Assembly (NCBI GenBank): GCA_027886175.1
Contig: JAJNNQ010000075.1
Location: 4,691,001-4,755,000, forward strand
DNA length: 64,000 nt
Origin: Phylloscopus collybita
Lineage: Eukaryota > Chordata > Aves > Passeriformes > Phylloscopidae
Direction: 5' to 3'
Under the pieces are notes generated by a model. That model was not told where the DNA came from, did no database searches, and was given only the letters and a program-made list of their open reading frames with translations. The position numbers and the translations under genes are program-made. Of the stretch, positions 12,201 through 24,200 are shown piece by piece. Within the stretch, counting starts at the first letter, position 1, and every line of letters starts with the position of its first letter.

Positions 12201-15200
12201 TGTCAGTCCAGGGCTTGGGCAGGGGCACTCTTTGCTGGGGTAAGAACTGTCAGAATAGCTGAGCCCAGAGGGTGTCTGTGAATGTGCTTCATCTACATGG
12301 TTTTTGGTCAGTAGAGGTGTCTCCTGTGCTCAGCCCTGTCCAGTGTCTGTCCTCCTGATGTGGACAAGGCATTGAGAGTGCCTTCAGCAGTACATTTGTG
12401 ATGACACCAAGCTGGGTGGGTGTCACACTTGGACACAAAATAAAGATGTTTGACTCCAGTTCGAAGCAGAAGAAAATCAGAAGGCTTTATTGTCTAATTT
12501 TTAGTACCCTTTATAAGGTGTTCCAGTACCGAGTTAACATGATTGGTAAAAGGGAACAACACCTCTCTAATTCCATTGGTAGAAGAAGAGAAACACAATC
12601 AGCACAGCTGTAGAGATTTATTTTGAGAACATAACTTATTTACAGAAATTGTCCTTGAAAGAAAGACTCTCCTGAGAAATCTTCCCTTGGGAAGAAATCA
12701 GCCACTGGCAGGCTGAAAACCTTTCAGACTCAGAAATATCAGGCCCACAGGGAGTGTTAATGTGCTGGAGGGTAAGAAGTCTTTTTGGAGGGATGTGAAC
12801 ATGCTGCATGGATGGTGTGAGGCCAGCAGGATGAGTTTCCAGAAGAGCCAGGTCTAGGTCCTGCCCTTGTGTCCCAAGAAGCCCCTGCAGTGCCCCTGGC
12901 TGGGGCAGAGTGGCAGGAAAGCTGCCCAGCAGGAAAGGCCCTGGGGGTGCTGGCTGAGAGTGGCCGAACATGAACTGGTGTGTGCCCAGGTGGGCAAGGG
13001 GTCCGGTGGCCTCCTGGCCTTCTGTGTCAGCCACAGTGTGGCCAGCAGGAGCAGGGCAGTGATTGTCCCTATGTGCTGGGCATTGGATAGAAGTCTTGCA
13101 TTCAATTCTGGGCCCCTCATGAAAATAAAGGGGTTGAGGTGCCAGAGCGTTGCCAGAGAAGGGCAGTGCAGTTGATGAATGGTTTAAAGAGCAAGTCCTA
13201 TAAAGAGCTGCTGTGAGAACTGGGTGTATTCTGGGGGAAAGGAGGTTCAGGGGTTACCTTATTGCTCTTTACAACTTTTATCCTGGCAGGTGGTTGTAGC
13301 CAGGTTGGGGTTGGTCTCTATTCCCAGGCAACCAGTGACAGGACAAGAGAAAATGTACTCAAGCTATGCCAGGAAACATTCAGGTTGGACAGCAGGAAGA
13401 ATTTGTTCAGTGAAAGGTTTGTCAGGCATTGGAAGGTTCTGACCAGGAAGGTGGTGGAGTCACCATCTCTGGAAGTGTTGTTGCCGTAGTGGTGTTCAGT
13501 CAAAGGTTGGGCTCTATGGCCTTGGAAGTATTTTCAACCTTAATGTTTCAGTGATTCTATCTTTAACATCCCTTCCAACCCAAATCATTCTATGATGCTC
13601 TGAATAAATAACAAAGAGTAATTGAACTTAAGAGAAAAAATTATAAAAGATATGCTGGATCATTCAGAGACCTATATGAGTAATGAATAAATAGTGTGGA
13701 AGGAAGCTATCTGATAAATTTAACACCAGTCTGTGCTTAAAGTAAAGGATAAACCTTCTGTATGCACAGTCTTAAAGCATAATAAATGGTGGACATTGCT
13801 GGAGAAAAATGACCTGGAACAAATTGATAGCCTTGGTGGCAATAAATCATGGAAAGAGGGTGTAGCATCCCAGTGTCCTGCAACCACTATGGCATGATTT
13901 TCTCTATAAAATGACTTGGGGGAAATGGTGATTTCCCACTTTTTTGCAGTTATTTTGGCTACTAACAAACAAAAGCATTTTGACCTTCTAAATATTTGTC
14001 TCCTTGGGGGTCTGCTAGGGATCTAAGCATCAAACAGTTTGTTTGTGTGGTAAGTGTTCAGAGCAAATACAAGATTTTTTGAAGCACAAGCCTAGTGCTA
14101 TTGCACATCCAGTGCATTATTCATTTTAAGTCACTGAATGCCATTAAAATGTATGTAAAACATCACAGTAACACAGACCACAACCAATTTCTGCATGTAT
14201 TCATCTGCAGAGCAGAGCAAACAGAGTTGAGATTGTGTGTCCAGATCTATTAATTATGAGATGGTATTCAAAATAAGTATATACAACAACAGTTGGAAAC
14301 CATCTCAGGATGCTGCTTTTATTTTGCACTGTTGTGTATTGTGCCATGTTGTGTTCCATGTATGTTTTTTCATTTCTTTCATGTTTCCCTGCAGGGTGAA
14401 CCAGGACTTCCAGGATTGCCTGGCACTTCAGTAAGAATTTTTTTTTAGCTTTCCCAAACTTTGTAGCATTATTGCATGAGAAGAGAACGTGGAAATGCAG
14501 GGTGGGAGGATCTCGCTGAGAGATGTTCTTAAATACTTTTGGGTTGTTGTTCTGTTTTTTGGGGTTTTTTTTAAGAAGTTTTAAAAAGTAAAGACTTCTG
14601 AAGAAGGCATGTGACAGGTTCCAGTGAGGAGATGCTCTGCCACAATTTTGGGAGATTGTGAAATGGGAAGACCAGGACATTGTCTCAAGTGCATCAGACA
14701 GAGCAATACTGTGACAGGACTGTGTGGTTTCTGACAGTTGTTGATTCCAAGTGTCCTTTGGTACACAGAGCCTGTGAAAGTTATAAAAGCAAATGAAATT
14801 TCAGTGTTGAGTAGCTGAGTGAATTTGACATGGACTGAGTGTAAGAGTGGGGGCAGGAGAAGAAAAAGGCAGTTTCTCGTTAGGGGAATGATCTTTCCTT
14901 GGCTTTTATCTGGAAAAGTCCTGGTGGAATAAAAGACAGCTAGGACTTGATGTGCTGAAATCAGTAAAGCACTCATGAAAAATTAAACAGCAAACAGAAG
15001 AGTGGTGTTTATCTTTCCTGTGTCACTAGATTAAGTGCATCCCTTTGCCTTCAGTAGCACCGTCACTGATGCCAGAGACATCTCTGGCAGGGATGTAAGG
15101 ATGTCCAGGGACTAGTATTGTCTGTATGAAGAGGTCATCTTTGAGTGAATGGAGAAAGATTTACCACTAAATATGCGGAGCAGAGGTCTAGAACTGAGTA

Positions 15201-18200
15201 CAGTATGGACTGGTAACAAGCTGTTAGGGAGTATCCCTTTAACTTTCAAAAAAAAAACCAAAAAACTTAAATTAGGGGATAGCACTCTTCAACTAAAGAC
15301 AAGAATGAAAAGTTCCTTGGTAATCACAGGAAACGTCAGCAGGCAATTCCCTTACTCAGGATGTGGTAGAAACTAAAGGAATTAGAAAAAGAAAACTATG
15401 AAAAAACCCAGCCTATTTGGGTAAGAACATTTTGCTGTCCTGCTCAAATGCAATATTAATGATGGGACAGCAATTACCAAGAAATTTTGAAAGACATGTA
15501 TAACACCTGAAAATGAGTTTAACTGATGGGGATAACCCAAGCCAGTCTTCTTGTTATGTGATTCCTTCTGCAGTCAATAGATCTTTGTGATTTAGAATAA
15601 AACAAGATCTGGGGAATTTACCAACTTGTTTATATAATGAGATAATTAAGTTCTTACTGTTTATACAACCACCCAAATTACTTCACAGGTGAGAGAAAAT
15701 CTTGTGTCAGTTTGAGCTCTTTAAATAGAAAGCATCTCCCAGCCTATAACAGGATTAGAAGAGCTGTAGGAGTTATCATGCAACTTGAAGGAACAGCAAG
15801 GGGAGAAAAATACCTGTGGGGGCCCATCATACCTCTGCACCTTTTGCCTTGTATTTACTCTTTCCATCCTTTATGACTCTGCATTTCTATTGCAGGTGCA
15901 TACTGAAGGCCTGAAAGGAGAGGAAGTAAGAGAGACTCAATATCTCTTCTTTCATTACAAGGAGATTTTAATGTAATTCTGTTGCCTGTTAGGTTAGATT
16001 TTGCTTTAAAATAGTACTTTAAAGGGAAGATGGATGGAAGCATTATCGGGACATTGAGAAATAATATTTACAGTGGAGAAAATAACCAAGAAAAGAAAAA
16101 GGGCAATGTCATTTTCAGATGTAGTGAATCTTACATCAATGACAAGTATGAATTGTAGAGTCAGCTATGCAATTATTTAAGGACAGGGATGTGTTAACAT
16201 CAATGTTAAACTGTATTTGAGTTTTATGCCTGGTTTGTCTCTGAACCTGGGCACTCAAATAGGGGGGACATATCCATTGTGTCAGTCTTTTAGTCCTATG
16301 TATAAAATATATATATATATATTTAAATTTTGAGGTTTTGTTGGTAGATCTGTAATTTGCATTTAGCTGTTACTTAATACAATTGTATGCATCATGTGAA
16401 TGATACTTTAAAGCCTTTCAGAGCTCTGTAGGCTTGGAGGACATGCTGGTGGAAGCTGCATATGCAAAAACTGCTCTTCTCCACCAGCAAACCTCAACCC
16501 AGAGAGTTTTAGGGGAATATCCAGGATATCCCAGCGTCTACTACCTTTGAAAAACAGAGAACCAGATATGGATAAGTGCCTGTTGAGTGTGGGTGGATGA
16601 GTCTGTCTGCAGTCTAGTGAGTGCTGATAATTCAAGTAGCCAGAGATTAAGGAGAAAACCAGCTGGTCTCTGCACTGGTTCTTCAGGACTTGTGGGGAAA
16701 GTGGTGGTATAGGTCCTGTAAAGACTGACAACATGTCTAATGTGCCCATGTACATTTTCACAAAAATATTTTAACACTTTTTAAAAAAAAAACCCAAACT
16801 GTAGGGAAAGCCTGGGCCACGAGGACCACAAGGCCAACCTGGACTTCCTGGACCTCCAGTAAGTTGTTCCTCTCACTACTTGCAATTTCAAAAGCTGAAG
16901 CTCAGGCTGGAGTGAGGCATATGAAAATCTTATACATTATTCAGGCTCTAAAATATTTAAATAGTGCCCACAGCCTTCAGTTTTCTTCATTGCTGAGAGG
17001 AGGTGTTGTGCTGTGGATGGCCTGTCTGAACACAGGGAAATGATAACCAGGACATGGGTGGACTTTGCCTTAAGGCCCTTGTCATGCTGAACCTGATTGT
17101 TTTTCTGTTTCTAATGTCCTGAAGAGCTGTATGGGCATTCAGCATATCTCAGAAGGTACTGACTGATAATTTGTGAGCTGTCATGTCATGAAGGTCAGGG
17201 AATAGTTGCTGTCAGAGGGGTTGGTGTTATGCCACAAGGTCGTGGCTGAAATATTTTCTGGATGAAAACTAAGAATTGAGTATTATGTGTTTATATTTCA
17301 ACACAATTTTTACAACAGTTTGTACATGCTGACCTTCTTACTTCTGACTTAAATTGTGGCCTATTCTAGGTATATTTTATGACCCAGATCTGCGGGATGT
17401 CTCAGTTCAGACTGTCACTGCTGCCTCATTTGCAAACACTCTGTGTTTCCTCTCTTTTGAATTGCTTGTTGTGTTTCACTGTTGATTGGCTTTTGTAAAA
17501 TTGATGTCATTGTGAAGATGTGTTACTTAGGTAAATCTGGTTTGAATTATGTAATTTACGTATAGTTGTGTGCTCTGTATTTAATCAGGGCATTGTCACT
17601 TTGTCTTGTTTACTCATTCTCCTCTGCTCACAGGACAACATAATTAACAGGTAAGAGTTGACTAGGTAGCCATGCAGTAATGGTAGCACAAAACAGCTAG
17701 GAAATAATATACAGTTAACTAGTTTTTCTTATTCTGTTAACTTTCTCAATCTTTTGGCTTTTAAAGGGAGAGCCTGGTCTGGAAGGCAAGCCTGGAGTTC
17801 CTGGTTTGCCGGGTCAAAGGGTGAGTTGCTTTTTTTTATTTAATCTGGTCTCAGGAGGCTTGGGACAGCTTTGTTTATTAAGGTTTGCTACTTTCACCCA
17901 CCTTACATGTACTTGTCCATATATATAAGAATCCTGAGGCCCAGATCCTTTCCTATATTCCTTATTTATGGTCCAGGAACTTTCAGTACCTCCTGGAGTC
18001 AACAGGTTGAATGCAGTGCAGGTTCTTTCTTGCCATGTGCTCTCCTGTATTTGTATCTGCTCCTTACTGCTAAGGGGTTGTTTGATATGACTCTGAGTGT
18101 GCAGAACCACTACTAATGTGGTCAGTTTGAAATTTCAGAGAAATTTGGTTGTCCTGCAAGTCAAATGATGTAAAGGTTCTTGCAATATGTATTATTTTCT

Positions 18201-21200
18201 GTTCTGTTTGGTCTGTACTCAAAAAGAGGATCCTCAAAAATGGTAGCTGGTGTAGCATTCTCTGCCAGGAGCTTAGTTTTCCTATGTATGAAAAAATTTT
18301 GGATGTTTTCTGGCATAGAATTATGTCTTCACATATTGAAGTACTACTGAAAGGTAAATTTGATAGCCTGATATTATTACACTCATATTCTGAACCTGCT
18401 TTTCCTTGCTTGAGCCTGTTCATATGAAGAGCATCTCACTAGACAACACAGAATCAGAATATGCTGGGTTGGAAGGCACCAGTCGGGATCATCAAGTCCA
18501 AAGCAGCCCCACGAATCCCACCATGCTCCTGAGAGTATTGTTCAAGTGCTTCTTGAGCTCTGGCAGGCTTGGTGCTGTCATCACTGCCCTGGGCAGCCTA
18601 TTCCAATGCTCAGGCACACTCTGTGTGAAAAGCCTTTTCCTGATACCCAGCGTAAACCTCCTCCAGTTCAGCTACATGCTGTTTCCTGAAGTCCTGTCAC
18701 TGGTCACCAGAGAGAAGAGATCTGTACCTGCCCCTCTTCTTCCCTCACAAGGAAGCTCTAACTGCAATGAGGTCTCCCCTCAGTCTCCTCCAGGCTGAGC
18801 AGACTGAGTGTTCTCAGCCACTCCTCATAAGACTATTCTCGTTGCCCTTCTCTGGACACTCTCTAATACCTTGATATGTTTCTTATATTGTGGCACCCAA
18901 AACTACCCCCAGGACCCTAGGTGAGGCCACCCCAGTGCGGAGCACAGTGGGACAGTCCCCTCTCTTGCCCAGCTGGTGATGTGTCCCTGATGCCCTCAGG
19001 ATAGGGTTGGCCCTTCAGGGCACTGCTGATTTACATTCAATCTTCCACTGACCAGGGTCCCCAGGTCCCATCCCACAGCTGCTTTCCAGGCTCTCATACT
19101 CCAGTCTGTCTGTACATCCAGGACTGGCCATCCCAGGTGCAGAATCCAGTACTATGGATTCACATCAATCACCATACAATTGGTGATTGCTCAGTTAATT
19201 TGTCCAGGTCTCTCTTCAGGGCCTCTTTGCCCTCAAGGGAGTCAGCAAATGAGTGGAAGTGAGATACCTGCTTAGCGTTTTTGGAGGCAGTCACTTGGTC
19301 ACTCAGTACTGCTGTTTAATGGGTCACTTTTTTAAGTAGTCACAGAATCTTGGTGATAGCTCACTCCTTAAAGAACATCATGGAGTTTGCCTGCAGTGCT
19401 TTGAGTCAGCACCAGCACTGTTATCAGCCTGTGTGAGAACCTGTGAGCATAGGAGCGTGATGAGCAAACAACAGTACAGAGAAAAAATATATACCTTGCT
19501 AAGAGGTCTTCTACAGACTGTCCATTGGATTGTGTGCTATTAAATTTAGCTGTAAGCATGAATTTTAGGAGTTTTCTCCTTGGGAAGATAGTGCTTGCAG
19601 CTTTTAGTTCAATGCCTGAGTGGAAAAGGGCATTTACTTGCTTTCTTATAATTTCCCAGAGTTTAGAAAGTATCACTTTAGCAAATAGCTCTGCAGTGCT
19701 TTGCTCTTAAGTTGGTAAGTTAGGAATTACCCTGGTTTTAAAGCCTGCTGTGAAATGTTGTTTCTTGAATAAGATTAATAGAGCATTTTAGCTGGGTAAA
19801 GGACAGTGATCCATCAGGATTTGCAACAGGACAGAAAATGCTCCTGTTAATGATCATTTGATTATAGATGTCATTTGATCTTTCTTTGAATTTTTCCCTA
19901 GACTCTGTTGTGTCTAGCTAGTTAGACTTCTCCTAAGGGTCTTTATTAGTCACCAAGCATCTTAGATGAATAGATATATTTTTTTAATTAGAGGCCATTA
20001 TTCAGTGACTGAATTCATGAGATGAATCAAAGTACTGGGCTTGGTGGATCTGCACAGATCCCATCTGGGGGCAGGAGGTAACAATTCCAACCCAAACCAA
20101 GCAACTGGATTGTATTCATTTAATTAGTCAAAAGTGCCTGGCACCTGATGTCTGCATTTTGACAATGATACCCTCACATCAGGAGCACACTGTGTGAGGA
20201 AAAATGCTTTGCTGTTCTCATGTGACCTGTAAGACCTCTGAGTGACAGACAATGCTGTCCTGATTTTATTAAAACTGCCTGAAAAAGAAGAACTCTGAGA
20301 GTCTGCTTTCACTTTTAGGATGGTTTTGTGGCTTTCTTCCCTCTTCCTGTCCCTTTCTTCTGTAAAATTGAAGATAATTGAAGGGTTTGGTTCTGCTCTT
20401 AAGTCTCTGGTACCTGATCTGCTGAAATATTTGTTGGAAATAAAACCAAATTTTTCCTTGATGGACACAAAAGGTGCAGACATATGACATGCTCCTGGAA
20501 GGCACACAGGTCTATGGCCAGTACAGACTAAAAATAGGGTTCTTCTGAAATGTACTCAGTAATTTGAATTTCAAGAATTCACCTCTTTTTTAAATGTTAC
20601 AAGTTCATTCAAGTGATTGAAATTTCAGAAAGAAACCGAGAGAAAACATTTATCCTGCAGCAGTCATGAGGTAGGAGCTAACGAGACCATATTGAGTTTG
20701 ATGTGCTGTACTGCAGCTTAGTTTTGTAAAATTACATTGATAAAATCTGTCCAAGTTCAAGGTACAGTCAGTACTAAGCAAAAAATAATACAGGAGTCTC
20801 ATGGGGTAGTAAGAATAATCTTACAAAAAGAAAATTAATGAAAAATATATTTATAATATAGTAACATTTAATGAATGTCCTTCTCCATGTTTAAGACATA
20901 AGTCAGGCAGATAGGTAATAATGATGATGATGATGATATAAAAGTTAAAACTGGGAACTCCTGGGTTCTGGGTGCACCCTCCACCCAGAGGAGCAGTGTT
21001 CAGATCACTTGTCAGTTCAGGAAAGGTTTGTCCCTCTCAGCTGTCCTGGGAGAGATAAAGTTAACAGATATCTGAAGGGCTGCTGAGCTCTTCCTGTGGT
21101 TGATGGTGGAAGAAATACAGGTATTTGACTTTCCGTTCTTGACCTATCTCTCACCTAAGTGGATTGTTGCATGTGATTTTCCTGTTCAGGCCAGTCACAG

Positions 21201-24200
21201 TCACTGAACAGGCCAAATTCAGGGTTGAATTTGGAAGTCAACACTATTTCAACTCTTACTTCTCTGTGTGTGAACTTCCCTGGATTTGAACCACCTTAGG
21301 CTCCCATGATCCAAGGGAAGGAGAGAGCTGACTGGTAACTCCAGAGTGAAATGACTAAATAATCCAGGAGAGAGAGGAGAATAAAGCTTGCCTAGAAAAT
21401 TAAGTAGGCTTTTTGGAAGGACATGGTCTCAAGGTATTGTCTCCCTCAATGTACAGAAGTCCTTTTAACCTTTTACTTTGCCACAACTGCCCCAATAATC
21501 ACCCATGATCTGGCCAGCCCTGGTGGTATTTTCATTCTCAAGCTACATAAATGCTCTCACTTCAAAATTTACTGATGTTATCTAATGCACATGGAGACTG
21601 CAAAAAGCTGGTGCCTTCAGGGAGCTCAAACATTGATTAACACTGCTGGATTTCTTCTGGTTTCTCTAGTACTGCAGAGGTAAAAAGACTGGGTGAAATA
21701 GGTAATCCTAGTATCCCATCTAGGTTACAGGGGAAACAATTGGCATTTGTGGTAGCGGTCATATTCATTCACAACTGAAGATGTTTTCTGTGTACTTTGT
21801 ACCATGTCCACCTCTGTTTCTGGGCCAAACCTCAGAGAAAAACATCTAAGAAAATTTATGGGTATTCTGGCTATTGGACAGCAAGATGGGATACAGTCTT
21901 GGGCTATGGTACCTTTCAGAATTTCCCCTCCAGCAGAGTGGAAACATTTTTATTTGGTTTCCTGTCTTCTGTATAGTAGATATCTTTCTGATGGATAGTT
22001 GCATTCACATTTATTTGTGGGTGTTCGAAATGTTCAGATAACTTTGCCGGTCCTGGCAAAGTTCAGCCATGTAGAAATCAAACTGTAAGCAAGTTAACAA
22101 AAGAAAGGAAAAGGGATTGATGCCATAGACTAAATCCAGAGTGAAACTGTAATTGTCAGTGAGGTAAATGTACAAATTTCCAATAAAACACACATTTTTA
22201 ACTGTGGTTTTGTTTAAATTGCTGATAACAGCAAATATGATATATTTCATATTGTCAAAGGGTGCACAATCTTACAGACTTACCTGATTCTTACTGTAGG
22301 TAGCAGAGCATAGTTTTCAGGTTTCTCTGTCATATTATTAGGCAGTGTGACATTTCACTGAGTTTTGCTCTCATAGGTATAATTTCTCCCACCAAGTATT
22401 TCTGTGCTTTACAGACAGACTGTAATGCTTTCTGTTTCTGAAGGAGCAAATCTGTTGTAGTTGGATTTCAGCTAACCTCCAAGTGGCCCACAAGTCCCCT
22501 TCACAATGGGAAACTTCTTTCAGTCTCTCTGTATAATTACATGTTCCTTCAAGGAATTTCTTAATGTTTTGAAAAGCACTGAAGTTTCTCAGCATTATAC
22601 CCAAGGAAAGGATAAACAGCTCCTCTTGCATCTCTCACCGCTGCCACAGATCAGTGTTCCTGGGCATCAGTCTGGAGACAGAGCATTTGGTGGGTGGGAC
22701 ATAAAGGAATCAATAGCACTGTGTTGTTTTGCTGGACACGATTAAGGATGCTTCCCATGTGCCTGGTGCCAAATCCACCTCTGTTCCTGGGACCAAGCCT
22801 CAAAGAAAAACACTGGTACATCTCTCTTATGAGGAAAACTGAGGGAAGCTGGGCCTGTTCAGCCTGGAGGAGTGATGACTGAGGGGGGACCTTGTCAGTG
22901 TCTGTCAGTGTCTGCAGGGAGGGCTTAGAACATGGACCAGGCTCTGCTTGGTGTGCCCACCAATGGGACAAGAGGAATGGGCAGAAACTGATGCACAGGA
23001 AGTTCCATCTGACTATGAGGAAGAACTTCTGTACTGTGGAGTGACTGAGCACTGGAGTCTCCCTCACTGGAGATATTCTAGAATTGTTCGGACACAATCC
23101 TGTGCCTGTGCTCTGGGATGGTCCTGCCTGAGCAGGGAGGTTGGACCAGATGATCTGCTGTGGTGCCTTCCAACCTGACCCATTCTGTGATTCCTCGATT
23201 CTGTGATTCTGTTCTGGCCTCACTGTTGTAACTCTGGAAGTGTCCACCTTGGCATGTAGCTCCCACATGGATAGGAAGCTGGAGGCGGCTCATCTCCCGT
23301 GTCTGGCCCCACATACCACATCCTGTATGCTTTATTCATAAGCTTACTTATTTATTTAAATGAGTATTTTAACAGTGTCCTTTGCACAGTCAACTTGACA
23401 GTCAGCGAAGTTATCATCTTTTACTAGAAAACATATGTTAAATCATGTGACATGGGTCCTTCAAATTAAAAATGAGCTCTTGTTAGCTTTGACAAGCAAA
23501 GAAATGATGGTCATTGGAAAAGTAGAAGGAACATTTATGAATAGTAGGTGTGGTGAAGTATATAATTCAAGTCCAGTTCTAGAAATGATGACAAATTCCT
23601 TCTGGTACCTGAGGACCCTATAATCTCTCCTGTAATATTCTTCTTAAATTCTTCTGTATATGGCTGCTGATTTTCATTGTTTTGGGGTGGAGGGTTGTTG
23701 GGGATTTTTTATGAGAAAAAATAATTAAAATAACTGATTCTGACACACCAGCGAATAGATCTCAGTCACAGCTGAGGAAAATATGATGAAAACTTTTCTG
23801 TTGTTTTTGATGGTTTAGATTTTTCACTTATTTAAGTCAGCAGAAAGCTGTTGCTCATAGATGCTGTTTCTGCACATCTTACAATGAAGAAAAATAAAGG
23901 GAAAATTTTATATATGACCCTTCACATTATCAAGGACATGAAACTTTGTTAATTATATTTTCCTTCTAAAAAGAAAATCAGCCTGGTTGAGAAGTAGAAA
24001 TGAGGGAGGAAGAAGTCTGTCTCTCAGATATTTACAATACTCCACTTGTACCCTCCTACTATGTCACTAACAGCCTCAGAAATATTAATGATTCAGTGTC
24101 TGTTACATATGAGGGAAGAAGAGATCTTTTTTATAAAATATGTGACTTACCTAAAGTAAGTCAGCATGTCACCTGTTGGGTTAAGAAACAAATCCAACCT

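Noticed and set aside
17634..17650. Possible micro-exon between ctcacag and gtaaga
   Set aside because: It is 17 nt, would break the phase-0 pattern, encodes no Gly-X-Y, and no extra segment is expected between exons e and f.
18406..18798. 130-codon + strand frame
   Set aside because: It lies on the antisense of a CR1 3' region, which is not protein-coding in that direction.
22651..23268. 205-codon minus-strand frame
   Set aside because: It covers the reverse strand of a CR1 fragment and flanking intron; no domain, and chance openness.
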